From positions 1,302,001-1,366,000 of the forward strand of contig JAIXMG010000003.1 in assembly GCA_025201345.1 (NCBI GenBank): a stretch of DNA of 64,000 nt, in the 5' to 3' direction. This stretch comes from Thamnidium elegans. Its lineage: Eukaryota > Mucoromycota > Mucoromycetes > Mucorales > Mucoraceae. The notes beneath the pieces were generated by a model, which saw only the letters and a program-made list of their open reading frames with translations, did not search any database and was not told the DNA's origin. The translations under genes and the position numbers were made by a program. Shown here piece after piece: positions 11,895 to 22,134 of the stretch (position 1 is the stretch's first letter; each line of letters begins with the position of its first letter).

Positions 11895-13360
11895 AAATCT
11901 AATAATAGCTTTTTTTTTTTTCATGGTGACGATCAATAATTAAAATAAAATATTTTTAATAATGTATAAAAGAAGGACTCCAAGCTTCTATTATTTGTAT
12001 GCTTACTTGTAATTCATTTTAAATCAATTTAAAGCGATTTATTAAAGCATGTTTTCTTTCTTTTTTTCTATCATGTATTAAAGAATATGGGGCTTGCGCG
12101 AAAAAAAAAAAAACAAATACTGAGTACTGGTAACACACATGTACAACAATAAACCCAAAATACTTTTTAGCTTGCTGAGCTGTATTTTTTGAAGCTAATA
12201 TGCCAACGGTAAAAGAATGTTTGGACGTTTGTCGTTATCTCCTCTTTGAAATATACAACCTTAAAGACGTTCCGAATATTTTTATGCCAAATAGTTTTAG
12301 ATTTCCCGCTCAAAAAAAAACCTTTTTTTCCCGTAAAACACCATTAGAGCTAAAAATAACACTTTTTGTTGTTATGGAGCTGTGTGTTATGTATAAATTT
12401 TACACTGCTAAATCACACCCCAAGTGAGGAGGTGTGTGTGTTTCTTTCTTTTTTTGAAACAATAAGTTTATTGAATTAGCGAAAGTAACACCAGTATATT
12501 GTACTTTTTCTCTGGGTAAAAAAAAAAAAAAAATATCACTTGAAAAAAAAAGGGGTAAAAAAAATATATACACATATATAATCTATTCTTTCTTTTGCTG
12601 ATTTTTATTTTTATTTTTTTTTTTGCGTTTATCAAAATAGAACAATGGTGTTTATAATACTAACAAAATGCAGGAGTTGAATATAATATGTTATTTTGAC
12701 AGTTTATTTACCTTCCAAAAAAAAAAAAAAAATCTCAAAAAGAATTTGAGTCAACATATAACATGATTTGACCATATTTATGCCGTTACGGTTTTGAAGT
12801 AATTTGATAAATAAAGTAAAAGAAAAAAAATTACATGTAATGTGTGCGCGAATACCCGCATTACAGCAAAATTGTTTTAGGAAGGAAGCGTGAGGTCCGG
12901 TGCCCGTTACAACAACAACAACAACAACAAAACAACAACAAATAGTATGTTACACATAATAAGTGATACTTTTGTAAAGGGTTTTCTTAAACAATAATAA
13001 TAATGATAAAAAGTAAGAGTTATAAGGAGAAGAATATAAGTTGAGGTTTGAATACTAGAAGAAAAAAAATAATAATAATTAAAATGATTGGATAAAAAAG
13101 CGTAATTTCTTGTGTGGCGATCTGCTCCTTCCATTATAATAATATAAGTTAAGATCTTCCTTAATTTCTTCGTCAGTTATTATATACTCAAAAATTTATA
13201 AATAGGACTATTTGATCTTGTCATCACTCCCCTAATTTTTACGTGTAATACAATACACATAAATATATATTTCCTTTTATTCCATTTTCCTTTTTCTTCT
13301 TCTTTTTTACTCTACTTCTTTTTTTTTTTTTTTTTTTTTTTACTTTTTTAAAAAAAAAGC
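11895..13360. other. 1.5-kb intergenic region between VTC copies 2 and 3
   Basis: AT-rich with homopolymers and short CAA and TAA microsatellites (12908-12945, 12990-13080). A 75-codon frame at 12200-12427 has no codon or family support. A T-rich tract at 13320-13342 followed by TTTTTTAAAAAAAA lies directly before the ATG of copy 3. No tRNA or conserved element recognised. Confidence 0.6.
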
Positions 13361-16003
13361 ATGAAATACGGTCTTGAATTACAGGAAAATATCTTTCCAC
13401 CTTGGAGATTATCATATGTCGCTTATGATATTTTAAAGCAAGAATTAAAGACAAGACAATTGGATCACGGTTGGACAAATAGAGATGAAAGCGATTTTGT
13501 TCATTTATTAGACAATGAATTATCTAAAGTATACGACTTTGTAAATGCCAAACTATCAGAAATTGATGCGCGTATTCTTTACTGCGAACGTACAATTCAA
13601 ACATTACAAAAGAATCCAACAATGAATTCAGATGCAAATTATAGTATTATGGATGAAGCACTTACTGATATACTGTTTGATGTAAATGATCTCTCCAAAT
13701 TTACTCGTGTGAATTTCACAGCTATTCAAAAATTATTAAAAAAGCATGATCGCTGGACGGGTCTCGACTTGAAGCAAACTTATGTAACCAAATTGAGAGA
13801 AAAGCCGTTGGACAAACAAAGATTTGATGTTGCAATTGTTTATATTTCTGCTCTTCATGATATCTGTAGAAATAGAGGTAAACAATCTCCTGGTAACAGC
13901 TCTTCTGGAGGTGATCAAAATGCTTTCGAAAGAGCTACTGCTAAATATTGGATTCATCCTGATAATATTACTGAAGTAAAGGCTATCATCATGTTACATT
14001 TACCCGTTTTGATCTTTAACAAGGCTAAAAAGTTCGAAGCTTCTGACTCCGCTGTATCCAGTATCTATTTTGATAACCCAAACTTTGATTTATATACCGG
14101 TCGTCTTCAAAGAGACGAAATGGCTGAGGCTATCCGTTTTAGATGGTAAGTTTATAAATTTATTGCCTTTTTTTATTTTTTTAATGTGACACTTGTAAAC
14201 CACCAAAAAAAAAAAAAAAAAAAAAACTCAACTATTTGCAAGTTTTTTTTTTTTTTTTTTTTTTTTTGGTGGATGCAGGGGTACGAAAAAAAAATAATTA
14301 TTATAATCTCGGTTTATTGTCTTTCTAACTAAAAAAAAAAAATCCTTATTTTCATTTATTAGGTACGGTCCTTATAACTCAAAAAACGTTTTTATTGAAA
14401 GAAAAACACATCATGCAGTTTGGCTCGATGGAGCATCCGTCAAAGACCGTTTCCGTATCAACGAAGATCAAGTCAACTCATTTGTTTCTGGCCAATATTC
14501 AGCTGATCAAATTGCCAACGAACTCCGCATGAAGGGCACTGATGAAAACATTATTAAAGATACTCATTTTATTGGTACGGGTGTACAAACATCTTTTAAA
14601 GAAAAAGTATTGGACCCTGTGATTCGTGTATTCTATAATCGTACAGCATTCCAACTTCCCGATAATCAACGTGTCCGTATCTCCCTTGATACTGACCTTA
14701 CCTTTATTCGTGAAGATCATTTAGATGGTGTACCTCGTAGAAAAGCCAACAACTGGAGACGTACCGATGTTGGCATCGATAGTCCTTTTGCTCATTTAAG
14801 AGACAACGAAATCTTGCGTTTCCCTTATGCTGTCTTGGAAACAAAATTACAAACACATTTAGGTCAAGAACCTCCTGCTTGGTTAAATTCTCTAGTGGAA
14901 GGTCATTTGGTTCATGAAGTGCCTCGTTTCTCAAAGTATCTTCACGGTGCTTGTTTCTTCTTTAAAGATCGCTTGCCTCTTTTACCTTGGTGGCTCTCTG
15001 AATTGAACGTCGATATTCGTAAACCTCGTGCTGAAAATATCGGTTTGACTCGTTCTCGTAGTTTTAAGCCCTTGATCGATGGTCGTTACCGTCGTGCTAT
15101 GATTGAAGAAAAAGAACGTATCAATAAAGACGCCGTCATCAATAACGACGTACCTCCTGTCCCTCCTCTCAAAAAGGGCATGCAAGAATTAAATAGAAAC
15201 CGATCTATCACCGTAGACGAAAAGACCGCTGCTGCTTGGAGACCAACAAATAACACACCTTCCAACGCAAAACATGAAGAGTTCACACTAGTCGAATTAA
15301 ATAGTTCAACACCTAAAATTCCACCTCCTATGGCTCAAAACACTATACCTCGTGATCGATTCCCTAGCAACAATAATAACAAGTTTATCAGTAATAGCAG
15401 CGATTTATTCCATGACGATAAAAACTTACCTTTACAACCTCCTGTAACTAAATTCTATCAAGCTGGTGATAACATCAACGGCAGTACAGGTCGTTTAGTG
15501 CCTTCTAACGATATCGTGTTTAAAAAGCAACTTGGTGCACCTGTCGATATAGAATTAGATGATCTTGAAAAGGGTAAAAGTGGTGGTAGAATGAAAGTCA
15601 AGGTGAGAGTAGAGCCCAAAACTTTCTTTGCAAACGAACGTACGTTTATTGCTTGGCTTCAGTTCTGTGCTCTTTTATTGACTGTCGCTTTGAATTTGCT
15701 TAATTTCGGTGACAAGAATGGTCAACTTGTTGGTAGTATCTTTATGGGTTTAGCTGCTGCTGTTTCCATTTATGCCTTGTATAGATTTGAGAAGCGTGCA
15801 TGGTATGTTATATATCATAAGATTATTATTATATGTATATTAATTTTTTTTATTATTATTGTAGGATGATTAATCGTCAAGATCCAGGTCGTTATGATGA
15901 TTTATGGGGTCCTGTTGTTCTTTGTGTCTTATTGGTCGGTGCGCTTGTTGTCAATCTCTACTTGAATTATACTAACCCTGTTCCTGTTCAGCCTACTGCA
16001 TAA
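13361..16003 (+). CDS. VTC4-like: VTC4-like polyphosphate polymerase, copy 3 (SPX-VTC-DUF202)
   Basis: Predicted 787-aa protein. Exons 13361-14145, 14363-15802 and 15865-16003, all in phase. SPX begins [15 protein letters not shown] with KKHDRW. Catalytic motifs RFRWYG, ERKTHH, RISLD, WRRTDVG, LETK and FSKYLHG are all present. A long Ser/Pro/Asn-rich linker (about residues 500-640) precedes DUF202 ([11 protein letters not shown]), which explains the extra length over yeast Vtc4. Intron 1 is at the same codon as in copy 2. Intron 2 lies in DUF202, at a different position from copy 1's intron. Intron 1 (217 nt) carries a strong poly-A/poly-T hairpin described separately. Probably an active polyphosphate polymerase of the vacuolar membrane. 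Confidence 0.93.
14200..14272 (+). repeat. Intronic inverted repeat: CCACC-A22 / T25-GGTGG
   Basis: Within intron 1 of VTC copy 3, CCACC followed by 22 A (14200-14226) is mirrored by 25 T followed by GGTGG (14243-14272), with a 16-nt loop. In the pre-mRNA this would fold into a stem of up to 27 bp. Confidence 0.85.
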
Positions 16004-16813
16004 AAAAACCTATCTATTATTTTATTTTTTTCATATATTGTTATTACCCTCTCTCTCTCTCTCTCTCTTTATATTATTTATGCATCTCCCTTTTCCCCAT
16101 TATTATTTAATAATAGTAGACTCCCCCTTTTTACTTTTATATTTTCGTGTGTTTATTTTCTGCATTTACTCTCTTATAAACACGCACTTTCCCTTTCCAT
16201 CTCCACCTTTTTTATATATATATAAATTTATATATTTATATCACAGTACTCCACAAATGTGGGGTAGCCAAAAAAATATATATACATATCATATAGAAAT
16301 AATAAAAAATAATAATCAAAATTACGCACTTTTGTAATAAATATCATCAATCTATTTTCTTGCATTTATCAAAAGTAGAACACATTTTTAATTTGTAAAG
16401 CCTTATTAAGTTACAGTATTTTTAGGATCATTAGCTAATTATATACATTAAGCTTTGTATTACGAGGGTTCTCAAGTGACGCTAAAACCAATAAAAGTGC
16501 TAAGCGATGCTTTCATGAAAGGTCAAGCCAGTCCTCAATAGAGTCGTACTACCATGCAAATTTGTTCTTTCGGGTTTTCCGGGAAGCTTTTTTTCCATTA
16601 TTTCCCCGTGCCTAACTACTAAAAATATCCTAATTGTATGAATCGAAGTTCGATAATTGAAAGGTTTTAGCTCTAGCCATATCGGTCGACCTTTTTTTTT
16701 TTTGCGAAGTGAAACGAAAATATTTTTTAGTTTTGTGTTCGTAAACTAATATTCGAAATATTTTATGTAAGAAAATGTATACTTTGACTACATATTTTTC
16801 CAGGAATTGGTTT
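16004..16813. other. Intergenic, downstream of VTC copy 3
   Basis: Holds a CT microsatellite (16050-16068), TA-rich stretches and the downstream flank of VTC copy 3. The frame at 16038-16337 is low-complexity and not supported as a gene. Confidence 0.6.
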
Positions 16814-17198
16814 CTAGTAGCATCGACAGGACGTGTAAAAACTTGCAGACATCACATCTCTGTTGTTGCAAGCTCTTCTACGTTTTACGGCTGGGCAGCT
16901 AGGGTTCAAGCAGCGCGAAGTACCCAAGATTGGATGAGAAATCTGATTGTAACAATAGATACATAGTTGTGAGGTCATATGCTCACTTTTAAGCACAGTA
17001 ATAGCATGGCGTTCGTGTTTTTTTCTGAGCCAGTTATCCCCCTCTTCGGTCATATCCTTTGATGGTACTTCCTACCCCGGTTCCCCAATTTCCAATGATA
17101 ATTATTAATCCACTACCTTTCGAATCTTCGAGTAGAAATTGACGTTCTCTGGATGTTGGACGATCTTTACCTTTAATTGTTCTTAATTCTAAAGCCTT
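16814..17198 (-). pseudogene. Degraded Fanzor/OrfB-like nuclease C terminus (zinc ribbon + RuvC-type end)
   Basis: Two minus-strand reading frames joined by a frameshift near 17045-17055 give one protein remnant of about 128 residues. The upstream part reads KALELRTIKGKDRP followed by a hydrophobic GLIIIIGNWGTG strand. The downstream part has a zinc-ribbon pattern, CIYC, then CLNPSC about 15 residues on, then NNRDVMSA, followed by a stop. In TnpB/Fanzor proteins a Cys4 ribbon followed by an (N)RDxxxA motif carrying the last RuvC aspartate has this order. The N-terminal half is missing. It lies directly downstream, on the same strand, of a DDE transposase remnant. I inferred the family from motif order only; another transposon-borne zinc-ribbon protein is possible. 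Confidence 0.45.
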
Positions 17199-17221
17199 TA
17201 TTTATCTATTAAAGTTCTTGC

Positions 17222-17615
17222 CGTACGATATTAGATCTTTTTTTTATGCTTGCATATCAGCCTTGGTGCCCTTTTTTAGACCACGCTCTACTGTATCTCA
17301 TGTTTGTATCAAAACCGGACTCGTCGATGAAAACACAGTGTTTTTTTTTAAAAAAGTCCAAGTCTGGGATCATCCCACTTTAATTTCTTTTCTAAACTTT
17401 TTTCATCGTTACAAGAGCCTGGATGCAATGTGGCAACTTTTAAAGAAATTGCATTCGTCTTTCATGGACTCTAGACTTCTTAATATCAAGCTCTTCAAAA
17501 GCTGCTGTTAAACTCTCTCTACAGCATCTGTTATAACAGCAGAAGGTTTCTCATCAAAAAAATCAACCCAAATGTTGTTTGTGAGGTTCCTGAAGCTTAG
17601 AAACTGGTCTGCTAC
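17222..17615 (-). pseudogene. Decayed Tc1/mariner-type DDE transposase fragment
   Basis: On the minus strand, pieces in different frames read in order: WVDFFDEKPSAVITDAVERV, then AAFEELDIKKSRVHE, then VFIDESGFDTNMRYSRAWSK followed by KG. The last piece is the hallmark of DDE_3/Tc1 transposases: the first catalytic Asp in FIDESGF, then AWSKKG. Stop codons and at least two frameshifts separate the pieces, and an inserted T8/A6 run (17341-17355) lies next to the DDE piece. The second Asp and the Glu of the triad are not found downstream, so the gene is dead and truncated. It is adjacent to the nuclease remnant, suggesting nested or neighbouring insertions. Confidence 0.7.
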
Positions 17616-18124
17616 TGCGATTGGTTTTTTTTTCCATTTGGTAATTATGAGGGTCACTTAGGCACTTCTGATACCAGTTATTTTGTGATGCTATGGAACA
17701 CATTAGCTCCGGAAGCCTCAGCACAAACAGATAGGCCCTTTTGCTGCTCCCAATAAAAAAAATAACCCATCGTGCAATACGTATCTTTGCTCTTTATCTG
17801 AGCTAGTATCTTTTACACTCTTTCTACTACCAGCTTCTCTACTATTGTTCTCAGACTTCTCGACGTCCAAGGTTTGCTTTTCAGGTATTTCTCAAAATCC
17901 ATGGCTTCAGTTCCGTCTTCGTTCTTAATATTACCGGAACCGTCTTCACGTAAAAAAAAATAAAAAAAATAAGCTTATTATAAGTTATGAAGAGTAAAAT
18001 AAAGAAGTAAAATAATATCCATAAAACATGCACAACCCCCCCCCAAAAAAAGCGCTTTTTTCGTTCCTTACGATCAAGTATTTTTCTTTATTCTTTTTCT
18101 TCTTCCTAGCTTTGACCTGCTCAT
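17616..18124. other. Spacer, possibly transposon-derived, no gene
   Basis: AT-rich sequence with less A/T homopolymer than usual; no readable frame. It may be further decayed transposon DNA upstream of the DDE remnant, but I cannot identify any motif. Confidence 0.4.
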
Positions 18125-18457
18125 ATGTTCTTTAGACAACAAACCACAATCTCTGGGGGGGGGGGGAAGAGATATTGCAAACAAGCAGTTTGTTCGTTTC
18201 AACCCCAAAAACGCATCAGGGTAGTTGGCGACAATTGTAACAATGAACTCAATCCAAATATCAAACTATACTTCGATACTAAATTTGATGATTTAGCAGT
18301 CAAAATAAACAGCCAAGAATCTCATTTAGGATATTTACAAGATCAGCTGAAAGCATTCATAAAGGAGTTATCCGATACGTTTAAAAAGCAGACGCGGGAT
18401 ATTCTTAAACTTATAAAAGCGTTTCATAAGCAAATTTCTAGAAACTGTCGAATGTAA
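18125..18457 (+). CDS. Possible small gene or gene fragment, coiled-coil-like, uncertain
   Basis: An open frame of 110 codons starts MFFRQQTTIS and has a charged, helix-prone C-terminal half (LGYLQDQLKAFIKELSDTFK). After the TAA at 18455-18457 the same frame reopens with a 21-nt repeat coding for QPSIT-type heptads (about 18500-18575). This suggests a longer ancestral frame. A GTAAGC at 18453 could be a splice donor, but I found no convincing partner. Family unknown; it may be a remnant. Confidence 0.25.
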   Translation: MFFRQQTTISGGGGKRYCKQAVCSFQPQKRIRVVGDNCNNELNPNIKLYFDTKFDDLAVKINSQESHLGYLQDQLKAFIKELSDTFKKQTRDILKLIKAFHKQISRNCRM

Positions 18458-18499
18458 GCTTGAGACACCAACAAAAGATACTGCAAAATGTAGCTCTTT

Positions 18500-18568
18500 A
18501 CAACTGAAATCCAACCATCTATAACGAAAAACCAACCGTCTATAACAGAAACCCAACCATCTACAACA
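18500..18568 (+). repeat. Three-unit 21-bp tandem repeat
   Basis: Three imperfect copies of a unit like ACTGAAATCCAACCATCTAT encode heptads TEIQPSI, TKNQPSI and TETQPST in one frame. Substitutions keep the frame. Confidence 0.7.
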
Positions 18569-18956
18569 CAAATTAGGCATGTTCCTCTTACTCGATCTTT
18601 TCAAAGATAAAAAATAAGTCCCTCATGGCTAATTTATAGACATAAATATATATTAAATTTGTTGCTACGGTTCCTATAAAATACATGAGTCTGAAGCATA
18701 ATTAAGGGGTATATGTATGTATATCTTCAAAAAAAAAAAAAAAAAAAAAGATTGGAAAAGAGCGCTTTATTTTCATGTATACAGCCCCGCACGTCACTAG
18801 ACGATAAAGGTTAATTTTTTTTTTTCATATGCCCTTTTTTTTTTATTTGATGTATTTTAAGTATTATGAATACAAGTGCCACTGCTATCAATAAATGGGG
18901 TTTGGAAATTATCTTGGTGTATCGGTTCATACGTTTTCTCGAACCGTTCCAACTCA

Positions 18957-19480
18957 TTATACGTATTTTGAGTAGTTTTCATTCTTAGGTCCGGCCAATC
19001 TGAGTCTTGATTTTGTTTACAAAGCACAATTAATATTTTGTTCTTTTTCAACTATTATATGTTTCTATTAGCATCAAATACAAAATAAAAAAAGAAAAAG
19101 AAAAAAAAAACCTTAACGACTGTTTTTTCGGGAACTACAAAATCACAAAGTTGATTGATTTTGAAATTATAGTTTGCTCCTTTGTTTTCGTACTATTAAA
19201 GATAAAGCGGCGTAAAGGAAACACGTAAAATAGAGAAAAATAAATTTTTTTTAAAAAAAATACTTACAATATTCAATTCCAAGCTTCTTTGAAGAACTTT
19301 AACAGAGTATTTGTCTTTGGGTAACTCGCTTGCACCTTCAAAGTTAACGTACAATCTATTATGCAGCATTAGTAAACATAGACGCATTATACTATGACAA
19401 TCCTACGTGACGGTAGTCAGACTCTGACCCCAAGCATAACCTGTTGTAATATATAATGTTTGTATTTGTGCCTATATGAT

Positions 19481-19556
<76 letters not shown>

Positions 19557-19720
19557 AAGATATTAAATCTGCTTTTTAAAAAATATAATACCTTGGACCT
19601 TTTGATAGGCTCGCGAATAACTTGACGTTCATTTATTAAGTTATCCAAAACGTTTTGAACAGAAGGTAAAGAAGTTAAACTTTTGAGTCTATACAACTCT
19701 TGATAATGATGCTCACTCAT
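18957..19720 (-). CDS. Candidate small spliced gene, ~109 aa, unknown family
   Basis: Minus-strand exons 19720-19592 (MSEHHYQELYRLKSLTSLPS...) and 19402-19268 (DCHSIMRLCLLMLHNRLYVN...) join in phase. Both have good splice sites and coding-like composition. Two further exons, 19134-19112 and 18999-18957, complete a 109-aa reading frame but are short and less certain; one donor is a weak GTTTTT. The first intron includes an extreme homopolymer, 67 T on the plus strand (19483-19549). There is no signal peptide, membrane helix or known motif, and I do not recognise the family. The ends, especially the 3' end, need transcript support. Confidence 0.4.
19483..19558. repeat. 67-nt poly-T run followed by 9 A
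   Basis: The longest homopolymer in the window, 67 consecutive T then 9 A. It lies in the first intron of the candidate gene on the minus strand. Such a length may be subject to sequencing or assembly slippage. Confidence 0.9.
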
Positions 19721-20994
19721 AATAGTATTTCAGAAGGAAAAAGGTATTAAAAAGGAAAACAAAAGAAAATAAAAAAATAACTGGTTAAATAAGGAGAAAA
19801 AACTGTGTAGTGATTTCCCCTCCCCCTGGGTTTTTCGGTTTTCTGACTTTTGCCCTTATTTGGAGTAGTTTAAACAGACAAATGTCAAAATCACAGGGAT
19901 GAAATGCAGTTGGTTTGCATTATGTCTATATAAATTGCTATGATTGTATATTCCCGACGAGAAGATATAAAAATTAACTTGTTTGTAAGAGTATATATAC
20001 TTTTTCTTATATCATTATGTACCTATTTACAACCTCTATCAGAGGTAATGTATATAAACATTTTAAACATTTTTTTTTTTTTTTGCTCTGTTTTCGTTGT
20101 AAAGAAAAGCTTTGTTATGCTAACGCCGAGGCGAATGAAATCACGTGCGTATTTACAGTCAGTACTTGGTATGAGTCAGAACAAGATGGATTCCATGGTA
20201 AACCTCAATTTAAAACTGGGATTCTGCGGGTATCTTCTTTCTACCCTGCTATTAGCCACAAAAAACAACAACCAAACTTCTAAAGAAAGCTTTTTGAACT
20301 CAGTTGTAATCTCGATTCTTTCTGTTTCTTTTAAAATTAAAAAGAAAAAAGGGGAGGTGGTATAGGTTACTTAAGTTAACCCGTTACCACGGAAACATCA
20401 ACATCTATACCAACAACAACAAGAAAAAAAAAAAAGATCTCCGTATAATTTTCAATTTGCGAGTTGCACAACTGCTAAACCACCTTGGAAAAATGAGTGC
20501 CTTTTTTTTAAAAAAAAAAAGGGTTTTTGCGGGTTATCAAACAGTCGTAATTGAGAAATCTTAATCAGATTTTGAGATCCGCCTGTTGATAAATTTTTTT
20601 ATAATATGTTAGTAGAAAAAAAAAAAAAAGAAAGAGAATAAAACAATAAGGGCTCAGCGATTAAGTAATCTATTTGACAGTTATCAAATAATTGATAAAT
20701 TACTAATAGAAAAAGAAAAGAAAGGGTCTACCTGAATCAGTCAATTCTGTTTTATTCAAAAAACAAAAAGTTCTGGCTTATTAAATTGAGTAACTATACA
20801 CAGGGAAAAAGTCGAAACTCTAAATTTACGTGAGAAATAAAAAGGAAATTTACAGGGTGATCTCAAAATTTTATTATCTTTTTATCGCGCGATATTCTTT
20901 TTTTCCTCTCTTTTCTTTTTTTACAATCCTTTTTTTTTTTTTTTCTTTTATACATATAATAAAAAAAAACGTACAACTTTAAAATACATAATAC
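19721..20994. other. Intergenic region upstream of the GATA factor
   Basis: AT-rich with T and A runs. Frames at 19940-20365 are not supported: there is no homology pattern and they run through low-complexity sequence. Likely contains the promoters of the small minus-strand gene and of the GATA gene. Confidence 0.55.
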
Positions 20995-21885
20995 ATGACC
21001 ATTCATTTACTAGAAAAAATGAACATTAAAGAAGAAGAACAAACACTGCCTTCTCCTCCATTAACTGATGATGAAAAGAAACCAACCGAAGAAACAACAA
21101 CTGCTACTGTATGTGCCAACTGTGAAACAACTACAACACCTTTATGGAGAAGAGACGCTACAGGTCGTACTATTTGTAATGCTTGCGGTTTGTATTACAA
21201 ATTACATCTAGTTCATAGACCAGCAACCATGATGAGAACTGTAATCAAGAGAAGAAAACGCTGTTCTGCTAATGAAAAAAGTTTACAAGAAAAACCAAAT
21301 CATCGTAGAAGATCAACTACTGAAAACGATAAAGAAGAAGAAGATATAAGGACAAGGTCGTTATCTCCTAGCTATAGACAAGTTAGTTTACCGAATTCAA
21401 ATACAAGTAGTCCTTCTTCACAACCTATTGTATTACCACCTATTTACCCACCTTCTACCACTTCTCCCGTTTCTTACGCTCACTCCAATCGATACGCAAC
21501 TAAGCACGATGATATTCATGTTTGTCCAAATACAATCGAAACCTGTAGAGAACAACGAAATAATTTACAAAGAGAAGTTGCTAGACTGACCACTTTATTA
21601 TCGAATACAATGGCTAAATTACAAAATATAGATCGAGCCATCGCCAATCCAACTCCACCAGATCAATTTTGTAATAGATGTAATACAAATTATACTACCG
21701 ATATTCCACAAGAACACCAAGTTGCTAGATCATTATTATCATTAGCCCATTCACCTCCCATGCCGCCTACTTCTACTCTCATGCCATCTTATTTGGACCG
21801 TTCGCATCGTTTACCCCCAATCTCATTTTGTCCACACCCTACTGCTTTACCGCAAGTTTCCACTGTACCTTCTTTCTTACCTTGA
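20995..21885 (+). CDS. GATA-type zinc-finger transcription factor
   Basis: A single-exon 296-aa nuclear DNA-binding protein. One GATA finger with the fungal spacing C-X2-C-X17-C-X2-C uses Cys40, Cys43, Cys61 and Cys64 ([20 protein letters not shown]), followed by a basic tail (IKRRKR) that contacts DNA and can serve as nuclear signal. Downstream are Ser/Pro-rich disorder, a short predicted coiled coil ([20 protein letters not shown]) and a CNRC pair. The start could be the ATG at 20995 or the one at 21019, both upstream of the finger. Fungal proteins with one GATA finger regulate nitrogen, iron or light responses; the finger alone does not tell which. The promoter region contains long T runs. 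Confidence 0.9.
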   Translation: MTIHLLEKMNIKEEEQTLPSPPLTDDEKKPTEETTTATVCANCETTTTPLWRRDATGRTICNACGLYYKLHLVHRPATMMRTVIKRRKRCSANEKSLQEKPNHRRRSTTENDKEEEDIRTRSLSPSYRQVSLPNSNTSSPSSQPIVLPPIYPPSTTSPVSYAHSNRYATKHDDIHVCPNTIETCREQRNNLQREVARLTTLLSNTMAKLQNIDRAIANPTPPDQFCNRCNTNYTTDIPQEHQVARSLLSLAHSPPMPPTSTLMPSYLDRSHRLPPISFCPHPTALPQVSTVPSFLP

Positions 21886-22134
21886 ATTAGTTTTTTTTTT
21901 TGCATACTTAATACACTTTTTTTTTTTTTTTTTTTTTATTTATTTATTCGTACTTTTTTTTAAAAAAAAAAAATATATAACGCATTGTATGATATATCAA
22001 ACACATTTTTCTATTAAACATTAATATTTATAATAAAACATCTTTTTTTTCTTAATACAAATATATATTTTTATTTAGTTTCTATGATACAGTTTGATGT
22101 TATTTTTCTAATGCAGTTTGTTGTTGTTTTAAAT

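Noticed and set aside
12200..12427. 75-codon frame between VTC copies 2 and 3
   Set aside because: No recognisable motif, A-run inside the frame, no splice context; chance frame in AT-rich DNA.
16038..16337. 99-codon frame after VTC copy 3
   Set aside because: Low-complexity Leu/Ser/Phe/Tyr sequence from CT- and TA-rich DNA.
19940..20365. Overlapping plus-strand frames of 141 and 88 codons
   Set aside because: Run through T and A homopolymers, no family pattern, no consistent splice model.
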